Shown here piece after piece: positions 34,301 through 45,887 of a DNA stretch of 64,000 nucleotides. Source of the DNA: Telmatactis stephensoni (Eukaryota > Cnidaria > Anthozoa > Actiniaria > Isophelliidae); NCBI GenBank assembly GCA_029948255.1, contig JALIZF010001748.1, forward strand, positions 248,001 through 312,000, given 5' to 3'. How positions within the stretch are numbered: the first letter of the stretch is position 1; every line of letters begins with the position of its first letter. A program made the translations under genes and the position numbers. Under the pieces are notes generated by a model. That model did no database searches. It was not told the origin of the DNA and saw nothing but the letters and a program-made list of their open reading frames with translations.

Positions 34301-37300
34301 TTTCCAGAAGTTAAAATCTGAGAAAATCTGAGTCAATTCTCAATAAATAAGTCCAATAACAGTCCTTGAATAAGAGTCTTCAAGAGTTATATTTTTGCTT
34401 GTCTTAAGGTCTGCAACTTTTGCAGAGAATGAGCAAAACCTGGGCCACTTCCTTGTTTTTTGTTTGTTTGATTTGTTTTTTTTTTTGTTCATGTGTCAGT
34501 TCATCCATATCTCTGTGCACTCATTCACCTGTTTGCCTGTTTATTCATTTTCTTGTTTGTTTGATTGTTTTCCTGTTTATTTGTTTGTTTGCCTGTTCGT
34601 TTGTTTATTTGTCTGTTTTAGGATTAACTATCTTCCACCCTTCTGATCAATTCTATTTGACATCTATGATATAAAAACTCTTTTCAACACACTAGTAGAC
34701 CAAATTTATCCATTTCTTGCTGTATATAACTTTCACACAGGAATCCCAGATACCAAACTAACTCCCAAAAACAAACAAAAAACACCTCTGCTGGCCATTT
34801 ATTTATTATTAGGTCTATCAAAAAACTTACTTGTAGTATCCTCAGAAGCTGATAACAGTACTGTCCCATCAGGACTAAAACGTGTATCATACACTGGCCC
34901 ACTGTGACCAAGCAGGCAAAGATCTTCCACTGAAAGTGTCTCCAATCTATTATTCTCTGAAGGCAGTGTGTCTGTCATGCAAGAAGAACACTCATGTGAA
35001 ATGTTCAGCTGTAAGGCCCGGTTCACACAACGACATAAGCATAAGGTTTTTTTTTTACCGGTTCACACGCGCAACGTAACGTCATAAGCATAATCATAAG
35101 CATAAGAAAATGGAAAAGTTTTGTTTTCTTATGCTTATGCTTATGACTATGCTTATGTCGTTATGTGAACCAGGCTTAACACTCATACCCTCAGTAATGG
35201 AGAAGTTTTCGTATGACTGCAGAGAGATTAAGCAATATGTATGCAGGAAATGGAAGAGAGGATCAGGTGTCTTGCCTTTTTCATGTCTGGCATTCCTGTT
35301 TCAGTGCAAGGGTGAATCATTCCATGCTTGCCATAACATGAAAAGTCACTCTCTAGTTTTGAGTGCCAAATGTACAACACCAGGTGCCAATACAGTAGGA
35401 CGTGACCCTCTCTGCCATCTGCTGTTTCCTTTGCCCAGGCAGGGATTTCAAATGTTTTATAAACATCACTGCACTGACTTATGACAGTCATGGCACTGAA
35501 CAGTTCATTTGATAAATATCACACAAAAATTGTTTTAACACTTTCCTAGTTGCAAAAATCAATAACAATTTATTTGTTATTGATTTGTGCAACTAGGGAA
35601 GTGTTAAAACAATTTGAAATAAATGATTTCAATTGAAAGCATGAAAAAAATAAAATGAATTGGAATATGAAATGAAAAAAGTTGTTTCCTTGATCGTGCA
35701 ACTATATTTAAACCAGCAGTTTCAAAGGAATCTCTTTGTCACTTTGTCTATAGTGTAGTCTGTGAGTCTATGAATCTGCAAATCTGAGTATGAGGCTGAA
35801 TCTTTTGAACCCAGTGACTCTCTTAGTTTTTACAATGAGGAAAATGTCTATCATCTGATGTACATTGTGAACACCTTTCAAACAAAAGCACAGTTCTACA
35901 GTATGTATTTGCACATGATAAAAAATCATGCCGATCTTTACCTGGAGCAAGAATAATCTTTGAAACATCTGCAGTTTTTGTTCTTGGTTTCACAAGTTTC
36001 TTGGGAGTCAAACTCCAAAGGTGAACTGATGAGTCTTCAAATCCACCACACAATAGACCTCCATCATTTGATATCGAAGCAGAACTAAGACTGAATTATA
36101 ACGATAAACATTAATTTATGATGAAACAATACCATTTCATATGCATTTTAAAGAAAATAACCTTCATAAATTTATAGGGCTAATGATCCACAAGTAAATT
36201 ACAGCTAGGATACAGCTCAACGTGGTCGGGTTGAAGGCCTGTAAGTGGTGAACTATGCTGTCACCATACAGCCCACATCTGACCATGGAGCACAGCTCAG
36301 ATCAAAACAGTGTTGGTTTCATAGAAAATCCTATCCTTTATGGGTCTTTCTTTGTGTTGCAAGATGTATTGTTTTCTGAGTTTGAGTTCTTTGTATTACA
36401 GGGTATTGTTTCGTTCAAAGTTCTTTGTTCTCGGCTACTGCTTTATTGTCTTCATGCCTCAGGTGCCTTGCAACACCAAGAAAGAGCCTCCTTTGCAAAA
36501 TAATGAGCCTAAGTGACAATACCATTTACTCAGTCTATGCTTCAGCTCATGAGCTCTCTGCTATTTCATATACCTGTACCTGGATAAGCCTTTATCCAGT
36601 TCATAAATTTATTGGAAGAGCATCAATTTTTTATCACTGAATAAGGATTACCAAATATCTAGTGTTATTCACTATTTGTGAAACCAGCAAAAGTGGAGAT
36701 CCTACACATTCAAGTCAGGAGAGACCTTTTCTTAATCTTACCCTTGATAAGCATTGTTAAATGTGTAAAAACAAACAGAAGGAACACAAGCAGGTCCATT
36801 CCTGACTTTCTCAATACTTTCTTTCAAAGCCATCAAGCTAGAATCCTCCTTCTCAACTGCCATTTTATGATGTTTTGCTTCTTTTGTGTTCTTAACATTT
36901 AAACTATCATCCTTTTCCTCTTCACAACCATTTGAAGCAAGTTTCTGTCCAGGTTTTGACTGTGTTATCTCAATAGCAAAATTCCTGTTGATGAGCTGCA
37001 GCAGCAACAAGTGATCACTAGTTCTTAAATACTGCATAAAATACGTGAACACTTTGTGACTAAGATTTATAACATATTTACTGCGTCTAAAATTGGCAGC
37101 AGTGTCACTAGATTTTAAACGCTCAGAGTCTGTAATCGCTTGCAGATTTTGAATATCTTCCTTGAACTCTGTTGATAAGTCACCACTGTACTTAGTAAAA
37201 AAGCTCTGGGCATTCACTAAAAACCCTTTTGCCACTAGATCAAGGTAGGAATTTGCAAAAACAGGGAAAAGAAGTTTAGCTAATTCTTGTCGATAAGAAG

Positions 37301-37568
37301 GGTTTGCTCCTGTGATAAAAGACTTTAAACTTCCGTACTGCTCATCATAGTTGTTAGGGTCCAAGTGATTAACGCTGAAAGACAACACATTAGGGACTCC
37401 AGATTCAATATCTACAGACGTTTTCAAAGCAACATCTTCAACTTTCAGCACGTGGTCAGTTGACTTTGTGCTTTGATTTTCGACATCACTAAACTTTCTT
37501 CTCTTCAGAAAGTTCATGACCATGGAAGACAAGGGCTCATTCTTTAGCTGCTTTCCATGAGGATTCAT
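28769..37568 (-). CDS. TAF5L: TAF5L, WD40 subunit of SAGA/PCAF-type complex
   Basis: Six exons: 37568-36742, 36090-35942, 34971-34831, 31143-30950, 29782-29669, 29122-28769; all phases agree and the product is 592 aa (human 589). Exon 1 encodes the helical TAF5-type N-terminal domain (YGSLKSFITGAN, YVINLSHKVFTYFMQYLR) and ends in SIEKVRNGP. Exons 2-6 encode six WD40 repeats: GGFEDSSVHLWSL, GHSGPVYDTRFSPDG, GHNYPVWSLDFSP with ASGSHDTTARLW, TGSTDKTCRLWD, SSGEDRRIRVWD and SGGLDNNVRVWD. TAF5L replaces TFIID's TAF5 in the SAGA-type histone acetyltransferase coactivator in the nucleus (known). The YPLRIFAGHL and SVHCVKFSSCNL texts favour TAF5L over TAF5. The exon 3 acceptor (34972) was chosen by phase and its TTCTTCTTGCATGACAG context. 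The 3.7-kb intron 3 holds a LINE fragment, a minisatellite and foldbacks. Confidence 0.95.
29190..29383. mobile_element. Foldback of the AGGCC-end group, GTTGC words
   Basis: ACGAGATGATTTTTAACGAC at the left is inverted at the right (GTCGTTAAAAATCGTCTCGT), the right edge reading CCGCCTTAA. Between them are GCAACGTTGCAACAACTTGC-like words. TAF5L intron 5. Confidence 0.7.
30149..30291. mobile_element. Foldback MITE with TAGATTCCA ends
   Basis: TAGATTCCATTTTTCC is inverted as GGAATCTA at the right, and ATAGATGCACAGATGATGTC and GACGTCTTCTGTGCATCTAT pair inside. A second copy lies at 62788-62930 in the MUS81 gene. TAF5L intron 4. Confidence 0.7.
30635..30904. mobile_element. Harbinger-type foldback, AGGCCCGGACACAC ends
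   Basis: The ends are AGGCCCGGACACACGGTG and its inverse, with TAA at both edges (3-bp target duplication typical of PIF/Harbinger, inference). The interior is GCAACA/GTTGC-rich and includes AACATTTGCTGAAACA-type arms. It begins 46 bp after the donor of TAF5L exon 4. Confidence 0.75.
31297..31858 (-). mobile_element. 5'-truncated non-LTR retrotransposon (LINE) 3' end
   Basis: A 100-codon frame (31845-31543) reads GGRSFSVTASLLWNSLPLVL followed by RQRNSLNSFKCSIRNHF, the typical far C-terminus of jockey/CR1/L2-like reverse transcriptase proteins. Downstream on the minus strand comes a short 3' UTR with AAATAAAGG, then an (ATT)n tail (31299-31330), which such elements often carry. Only the last part of the protein remains, so the copy is dead on arrival. 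It lies in TAF5L intron 3, in the same orientation as the host gene. Confidence 0.85.
32395..32690. repeat. 101-bp tandem repeat, 2.6 copies
   Basis: AAAGTCTGGTCGTTTA recurs at about 32415, 32516 and 32617 with the same following text (AGAGGTTGGTCGTA, CTCATGGAGTTTCAATGATA). The ends TTAAACCTCTATAGAGCGAT (32331) and GTCACTTACAGAGTTTCTAC (right) look like pogo-type termini. TAF5L intron 3. Confidence 0.8.
32849..33069. mobile_element. Harbinger-type foldback, AGGCTGATTTACA ends
   Basis: Left AAAGGCTGATTTACATAGTG against the reverse complement of the right end (AAGGCCGATTTGCACGGTG), TAA at both edges. The interior is CAACTTGC/GTTGCATGCAAC words. TAF5L intron 3. Confidence 0.7.
33070..34830. other. 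TAF5L intron 3, unassigned part
   Basis: No exon on either strand. Near 33365-33420 are pogo-type end words (GAGGAGTGGCCGTCATTAGG, ACGAGGTTTGACTG). Near 34535-34620 a degenerate TGTTTGTTTGCC repeat produces spurious frames. The rest is AT-rich with nothing recognisable. Confidence 0.45.
35012..35179. mobile_element. Harbinger-type foldback made of GCATAAG words
   Basis: Left GGCCCGGTTCACACAACGAC and right GTCGTTATGTGAACCAGGCT are inverted ends with TAA outside. The interior is tandem GCATAAGCATAATCATAAGC text folding onto CTTATGCTTATGC. It starts 41 bp upstream, in the sense of the gene, of TAF5L exon 3. Confidence 0.75.
35526..35616. mobile_element. Compact hairpin, 91 bp
   Basis: AATTGTTTTAACACTTTCCT and its inverse AGGGAAGTGTTAAAACAATT enclose CAATAACAAATAA-type text with almost no loop. 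TAF5L intron 2. Confidence 0.65.
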
Positions 37569-37880
37569 ATTTCAGCCCAAGGCGCGAGAAATGCACAAAG
37601 AAAAGGTGTTTTGTCAAAAACAATCCAAACTCAAAACGTCCGCCATTTTGGTTTGACGACCGTAAAGAGACTGGAGCGACTTATCGATTGCAGCCCGATG
37701 ATAATCCGAGGAATTTCCGATAGTAAATGATTCAGTCGGTTTTAGTCGTATTTATCTCGGGAAGGACGTGCTTTCTTTCGTGTTTTCACAACCGCAAGAA
37801 TTTCCTCTGCTGGATTTGACGCTTTCACTTGCTTTACCGGACACGACGTATAACCTGAAAAAAAGCAATTTTTGGACATT
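37569..37880. promoter_or_regulatory. Divergent promoter, TAF5L / hexokinase
   Basis: Upstream of the TAF5L ATG (37568, minus) and containing the probable first non-coding exon of the hexokinase gene, whose donor I place at 37881 (CATT then GTAAGTG); the matching acceptor is at 39444 (TTTTTGCAG). A YY1-type CCGCCATTTTGG lies at 37640-37651. Transcription start positions are inferred, not seen. Confidence 0.6.
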
Positions 37881-39251
37881 GTAAGTGTTAAAATGAAAAT
37901 CATTTTATTTTTGATTTTATTTTCTGACTTGTAATGAATGTAAGTTGTGTTTCCACCTTACTACGAATTTAATGCCCCTTGAGACACGATCATGTCTGGA
38001 TGTTTTCGTAATCTAAGACTTGCCATTTTACCTGATCTTCTGCAGATTCCTTGAACTCATTGTTTCATTTGCTAAATTGTAATCGTTCATTCGCGAATAT
38101 AAAGCTACGGGTTGGTCAATGAGCCAAAACGTTCATAGAAGTCACAGACGAACGATTGCTTTGTCTCAGTCCAAAGATCATCTTTAACAGGGTGCTTTTC
38201 TCGAGATTAAAAGTAACTTTCATATCACCCATTATTTAAAACAGAGCCAATTTTTAGTGAAGCAGAACCACTTTTGTCTGGGTTATAGTTTTAGGGTTAT
38301 TCCATGCATTTGCTTATTTAAAGGAATCCCGCATACTATCACAATCCCTGGAAAGAAGCAACACACCCTGCCTCCAGGGAGAGGGGGTTTTCAAAATTGG
38401 GTAAAAGTATTATGGTTTGAGTGGGACCTTTAACTGTTGCACCTTGTTGAGGTGATGGTCCTAGCTTTCGTCAATCCACATCATCATCAGGGCCGGACCA
38501 ATCAGGAGAAAGCTAATGGACTGTCACCTCAACAAGATAGCATATCCATAGTTTAAGGCTTCAATCAACCCATAACACTATTATCTTTACTGAAGGACAA
38601 CATCAAATGTATATATTAATTCATATTTATTTATACATTCAAAATTGGTTGTAATCAATTCCATTGCACCCACTTCTCTTCCCATCTCCCCCACCTCCTC
38701 AGCTCCTGCCCATGCATGCTCTACTATATTCTTGACTTGTAAGATAATGTAATACCTATTTAAGCTTTTAGGTAAAGTACCTGTCTAATGTTTTTATAAC
38801 AACATTCAAGATAGGCACTTAGCCAGAAAGCTTGGGCTATAAATATTCTGTGATTCAAAATCACCTTTAAGGTGATTTCATGCACGTACAGTACAAAGCT
38901 CAAAAGTATGACCATGCAGCTATAATGTATTCACATTCTTTTGAAAGAGCAATCATCCAATCAGCATTTGAGGATTCTTTTATCTTATCTCTTATCTATA
39001 AGCAGTAATTGGAGGATGGTGAGACAAAAGTATATGAATACATTAATACTGGTCACAGTTTTGAGCTTTGCACTATAATAATTTATGATCATTATTTAAT
39101 AATGATTATTATTTAATAATATTAATTAAATTTTGAAAATAGATTAAATTTTGTTAGTCTGTAAATACATGGATGCCTTAGCTGATGAGCAAATTGAAGG
39201 CTAGACCATCAATCTCCCCTTCCCAGGCCTTACTCCTCCTGAAAAAGATTA

Positions 39252-39370
39252 GGAGCCAGTTGTACAAAGCCTCGATAAGTTATCCACCGGATGAGAGCTA
39301 TGAATTATATCCGCTGGATAAGGATTTATCCGGTGGATAGCATTTTACTAGGCTTTGTACAACTGGTTCC
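39252..39370. mobile_element. Foldback MITE, CCAGTTGTACAAAGCC ends
   Basis: GAGCCAGTTGTACAAAGCC and GGCTTTGTACAACTGGTTC are inverted, with ATCCACCGGAT and ATCCGGTGGAT inside. It lies in the 5' intron of the hexokinase gene. Confidence 0.7.
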
Positions 39371-39476
39371 AGGAGGATAATCATTCAGAAATATTATGAT
39401 TACTTTATTGATATTTATGAAATCTTTTTTTCTTCTTTTTGCAGATAAAATAGTATCAAATAAATAATTTACCAAG

Positions 39477-42135
39477 ATGTTTTCATTATTCCCAATATTA
39501 TCAGCTGGTTTCAAAGCATTGACATTAAATCTGAAACAAATAGAAAAGGTAGGGTTTTATTTTGTCTTATTCCCCATCTCTTCAAAGGTGTGCCCCACCC
39601 TCTCCTCCCTCACAGAAAATGTTGTAGTCTGAAATCATGTGACTGTAATGACAATTATGTAATATGTTGATACACTATACATAGTTTATGATTATTTTTC
39701 TTGGGTAAAGAGTATAGATGTAAGCGATCTATATAGTACAACTTAGTCTAATAATAATAATAATAATAATAATAATGATAATAATATTAATAGTTTAATA
39801 TTTATTAATTCTTTATAATTTTTTGAAAAAAATAAAGTTATTGCTGGGTTTCATATAACGTCATTCTCAATCTTGCTGGAATTTTAATCAGTTGAAAGAC
39901 AAGTATTAAATAGAATATTCTCTGGACGAGAGCACATGGTTGCCAAACACTGACCACCATTTGAGGTGGATAATGAGATTCATCAGTTGTTTTAAACCCT
40001 GCAATATAGTTACCAACTAGTTGATATGAATTAAAATGCAAATGAATTCGGTCTTTTATTTATCTTGTACATTAAATTATGTTTTAAGCAGTCAATCAGT
40101 CTGCAGTAGTTATGTAGTATAATATTATATGTCATGTACTTTTATGTGACAGCAACATTTACATTCTATATTACCGGCTGCCATTCATTTGGAACATTTA
40201 GAGCATCAAAATACTGCCTAGTGGAGCCAAAATTATGTTTACAATTGAATTAATTTCAATAAAGCCAATATGTAAATTGCTGGCTTATCAACCTGCAGCC
40301 ATGCATGCAATCTGAACAAACAGCTTTAGACCACAAGCTCCCCTTCTAAAAAACTAAAGATTTTGAGAAATTGTAACATTAAGTTTGCTTAATTGGTAAA
40401 GAAGAGTTTTTGTCAATATGGTAAGCTTTAATTATTTAAGATTATCTGTGTTATTTTCTGGGCTTCTGATGTACCTATAAATAACATTATGCATGCAGAG
40501 CGTATCGTGTTGAAATTTGTAAAACCTTGTACACTAACCAAATCATACCATTTTGAGTGATTTTGAAGGTGCAATGTTTTCTATTCCATGCCTAATATTT
40601 TCATTTGCAATAAGATTGATCATGCCAATAATATTGATACCTAAAGATAGTCATTGAAATATCAATCTAAGCACGTCTAAATCTAGTCTGAATTTTGCAC
40701 AAGCCACACTGTTATTATATAGTGATTTGCAAGCAGGGTGTTGGCTGATGTGAATTTTAATAAGCAATATATACCTTGACAGAAAGAAGATAACATTGTT
40801 TTGAGTTTCTGTAGAGACAAGTATCTGAAATATAAAAAAGTAGCTCAAATTTGTGCAACAGAAGCAAAAACTTCATTCTCTTGATTATTTTACACGTGCT
40901 GTAAGCTAGAACTTTCTTTGTGTTTTCTATTCTTTTTCTTCTTTCTTCAAATTTTTGATCCTATAGACTTGGAAAGTAATCCTTGTCTTATACTTCACTA
41001 TCATGTAAGTGCCCCCTTATCCCATGCAATTTTGGTCAACAAAATGCAGCAAACTGCAGCAAGTTGGGAGAAGGGTGTTCAAAAGAATTCTGTCTAAGGC
41101 TGTACGTAGCTGCACAAGTTGCTTTTGTATGCATTTTTTCAAATTGTAAGCTTAGGAAGGGCAAGAGAACAGAGGGGTAAATTTTAATTATTGTCTTATA
41201 AACATAATCCAAGAAAATCAGAGAGAATGTTTTAAGAAAAAAAGATTTTAAAACAAAAATCTAACAAGGTTGTATTACTTTCTCCACAGGCTGAAGAAAT
41301 ATTAAAGCACTATGACTTATCCAAAGAGTCACTTATTGAGGTCATGCGTCTTCTTAGACAAGATATGGACAAAGGTCTTTCTGCAGATTCAAATATTAGA
41401 GCTGAAAGTGCTATTAAAATGTTACCAACTTATGTACGAGCTATACCAGATGGATCAGAAGAAGGAGACTTCTTAGCACTTGATCTTGGTGGCACAAACT
41501 TTAGAGTCTTACTTGTACAAATATTAGATGGCGAAGTGCACATGGACGGTGATGTGTTTCCTCTGGATCGGACCATTATGCAAAGTGACGCTGATACACT
41601 ATTTGGCTACATAGCCGACTGTATTTCACTTTTGGTTAAAAAGAAGGGAATTAAGGACAAGTCACTTCCACTGGGATTCACATTTTCTTTTCCAGTCCAA
41701 CAGCACAGCCTGATATCAGGGGATTTGATAAGATGGACCAAAGGCTTCACTGCTGATGGTGTGGAAGGACAGGATGTTGTTAAACTGTTAAAGAAAGCAC
41801 TCAAGGACAAAAAGGTAATGCCACTGTTCAAACTAGAACAGATTTCGTATGAGTATGAAATGGACGTCACTGTGTTGTGACCATGTCAGTGCTGTGTTGT
41901 CTGCAAATACCTTTTAAATTCCTGCAGTAACCATGTGACTATTGCCATTTTCACAGTAATTTTCCCATATTTTTGACTCATTTCCCTCAGTAAAGGGCCC
42001 TTTGATTGGGGACACCTTAGTGTGATACAGGGAACCCAATTTTAAGAGCTGTCTGTTTAGAAGGCTTCAATACAGTCAAACCTCCACAATTGGACACCTC
42101 CTGTAAGCAGAAACCTCCCATCATCATCATCATCG

Positions 42136-42166
<31 letters not shown>

Positions 42167-45100
42167 CTTCTGTTTTTTCATCTGATTTCTACAACTGCAT
42201 AAAGCAGTTCTTAAGAATTTTCTTCAAATGTTCCCTGTCCCTGCCCTTGGTCCCTTTTCTTGACAAACTCTACATTTTCACCTCCCATAAGCAGACACTT
42301 CTCATAACCAGACACCTCCCATAAACACACACCTCTCATAACCAGACACCTCTCATAACCAGACACCTCTCATAACCAGACACCTCCCATAACCAGACAC
42401 CTCTCATAACCAGACACCTCTCATAACCAGACACCTCTCATAACCAGACACCTCTCATAACCAGACACCTCTCATAACCAGACACCTCCATAAACAGACA
42501 CCTCTCATAACCAGACACCTCTCATAACCAGACACCTCTCATAACCAAACACCTCTCATAACCAGACACCTCTCATAAACAGACACCTCTCATAACCAGA
42601 CACCTCTCATAAACAGACAAATCTCATAACCAGACACCTCTCATAACCAAACACCTCTCATAACCAGACACCTCTCATAAACAGACACCTCTCATAAACA
42701 GACACCTCTCATAACCAGACACCAATTCCTGGTCCTATGGTGTCTGCTCATGGCAGGTTAAGCTTTATATTATTTTTGTCAAATTTAAACTTGATTCCTC
42801 TATATAACTATACTTCTAGAGTGATACTGTTGATGTAGTTGCATTGGTTAATGACACAACTGGAACTATGATGTCATGTGGATTTGATGATCACAATGTC
42901 GTTGCTGGTCTCATTCTTGGAACAGGTACCAATGCATGCTACATGGAGAATTTGGATGTGGTTGACAAGTGGACTGGTGATAGTCTTGACCCTCGTGAAG
43001 TCATTATCAATACAGAATGGGGTGCATTTGGTGACAATGGAGTTTTAAATTGGTTAATGACAGACCATGATAAAAGAGTTGATTCTGAATCCCTTAATCC
43101 ATCACAACAACTGTAAGTATATACATGTTAAAAATCTTTTTATACACCTATTTCAACAAACATTGTCGCAGTTCAGAGCAACAAGCATCAAGCCAAGACC
43201 AAAATGAATGCTGGTTTTGTTTGTAATGTATTCAAATCAGACTCATTTCTATTGTGAACTATTTACAAAATGTGAGGATTTTCAAGTCCTTGTCAGTATA
43301 CCGCACTCAATTCTTTTGATGACAAGTCTGATTTGAATACATTATCGATTGTTAGCAGCACAAAACCAGCATTCATTTCAGGCTTGCCTTGGCGCTTGAT
43401 GCTTTGAACCATGACAACGTTTTTTTTTTAAATAAGTGTATACAGTTCAACTCATCAGTGATGATGTTGGGCTTACATGTGCTGTAATACACCACAAGGG
43501 ATATGTCTGTCTCCAGTGGTAAGCAGGTAACCATGGTAACCATTCATGGAGCACAATAGCCGCACTCATTAAAAGCAGTTAGAATTGCACAACAAAGCCA
43601 CATGTGCAATCCATGCAGCAAGAGCAAGGGCACATGCAGTAGTAAGCTAAATTGCTGACCAGCAGTCTGATCAATGGTAGAACTTGGGCAATACAGATTA
43701 CACAAATCAGCACACAGGCACACAGGTCAGCCCTGCAACTAGAAGAAGGCAACCCTCAGCAGCAGCAGCGGCAGTGGCAACAGCAAACAGTGGCAGTAGA
43801 CTGCTGACCAGCAGCCTTCTTTGTAATTTTGCCTAAATTACATTTATAGCCACATTGAACTCTCTTTGAACAGACACCACAATAAGACATAAAGCAAATA
43901 ATCTGTAGTTTGAAATTAAAGCAATACTGATGGACACCTAAAATAAACACTTGATGTTGTGTCACAAGGTTGTATGTCTGTGAGGGAAACTTCACTATTA
44001 AACAATTTCTGGTTTCCCATCTCCCCTTTCCCCCTCAACCCCCCTTCCTAACTTATCTCTACTATTGTTTCCTCTGTCACAAAGGTCACACAAGATTATG
44101 ATTTCTATTGCATTATTGAGACCTAGGCTCTCATTGGCTTCCTTTTATGGGAGTAGATTCTCAAAGTAAAACCTTTGTTATATCATAACGTTATTAATGA
44201 AGTAATTCTAGTATGGATAGATTGAATGGTTACCTGTTGGAAGAGCTAGTGGCCACAAGAATCATTGGTTGCTGAGAGGAATCCATCTCTAGCAGCTGTT
44301 ACAATGTGGTGTAGCAAAATAAATTCTCTGATATTAATTTGTAACTATTTTCAGATTTGAAAAGATGATCTCAGGAATGTACTTGGGAGAAATTGTCCGT
44401 CAAGTCTGTTTAGACCTCGTAAGCAAAGGGTTATTGTTTAGTGGGAATGCTTCAAACAAGTTCCAAACAAAAATGGCATTTCTAACCAAGTTTGTTTCAG
44501 ACATTGAAAGGTAAGATATCAAAAATATTAATAATTATATATTCAATTGAGTTCATAAATGAAGAGGTCCCCTGCAAAAATAGCACAAGCAATGTGATTT
44601 CTGATCACACACTAACTTCTCCTTAGAAAATAAAATATTTTTTGGGAGAATGTATACTTTGATCAGAGAGCACTGCATTGATGTCCTCAACTTCTAAATC
44701 CATTTTGGTGGCATGTGATCAAAATGTAATTTCTCCTTTGAAATTCAAAAGTTTTTGAGGAGAAATTAGAGTTTGATCAGTGACACTTGTATTTAGTTCT
44801 TGTAAAAACCTATAAAGATTCAAAGGCTTTATTCATTGTACTGTTCCTGTTTTACTGTTACTTAGTAATAAATGTATGCTTCATTGAGTGTGAAATAAAG
44901 ACTTGGAAAAATCTGAAAAATCTGGGTTCTATTGTTTTTCACAATTGGTGAACCTTTGTGGCCTAAATTCATGAAACAAAAACTTCAATCTGTTATATTT
45001 ACTTTAAAGAAACACAGTTGAAATTTTCCCAGTTTCAGTAACTGTTTTGTATGTTTTTCCAGTCATGACAACAACAAGCTACTACAGGTTTTAAAAGAAC

Positions 45101-45621
45101 TTGATGTTGAGGGGTCAACCAAAGACCATGAAATTTTGAAAAGAGCCTGTACATCTGTATCTAAAAGAGCTGCACGGCTGGCTGCAGCTGGTTTGGCAGC
45201 AATTGTTGAGGTATGATATAACCATGATTATGGATGTACAATTGTACCAGACATTGTTTGTTATTCAAGTGCCGCTTCTGAGACACTTCAAAAGCTCTCA
45301 CAGAAGCAGACATGAGCTCTCATAGAAGCAGACATTGAATAATTATTAACTCCATGCAAAAGCAAATTTTTGATGTTCAATTGCTAGCTCTAGCTCTCAC
45401 AGACATTGAATAATTTATTATTAACTCTGCGCAAAGCAAGAAAAACAAATTCTTAATGTTGCAAACCTAGGTGTGGTTCAATGTAAAGCAGTGTGCCACA
45501 AAATAGTCATTTCCCAAGATATATATTTACCATATGGAGGAAAGAATATTATTATCAAAACAAATATCAAGAGGAGATTAAAAATGATAATAATTTTTGT
45601 GAATTTCAAATGCTGTAGAAG

Positions 45622-45669
<48 letters not shown>

Positions 45670-45694
45670 TTCATTCATTCATTCATTCTTTCCT

Positions 45695-45726
<32 letters not shown>

Positions 45727-45850
45727 TCAATGTAAATTAATTGCTGTCAATATATATGTGAGTTCAGTTTTTTTGAAAATATGGAAGTATTCTGTTTTAG
45801 ATGTTTACTTTATGGAGGGGGGCTTTGGGCATATTTTGAGATGATTATGG

Positions 45851-45887
<37 letters not shown>

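Noticed and set aside
35110..35491. Frames of about 90-124 codons on both strands near TAF5L exon 3
   Set aside because: They cover a foldback and MITE fragments in an intron and show no protein-like conservation.
36742..37568. TAF5 (TFIID) instead of TAF5L
   Set aside because: Both share the N-terminal domain and WD40 repeats, but length (592 aa) and texts such as YPLRIFAGHL, SIEKVRNGP and VHCVKFSSCNL fit TAF5L better.
42279..42724. CRISPR-like repeat array
   Set aside because: Units are directly abutting 17-mers without spacers, in an intron of an animal gene: a minisatellite.
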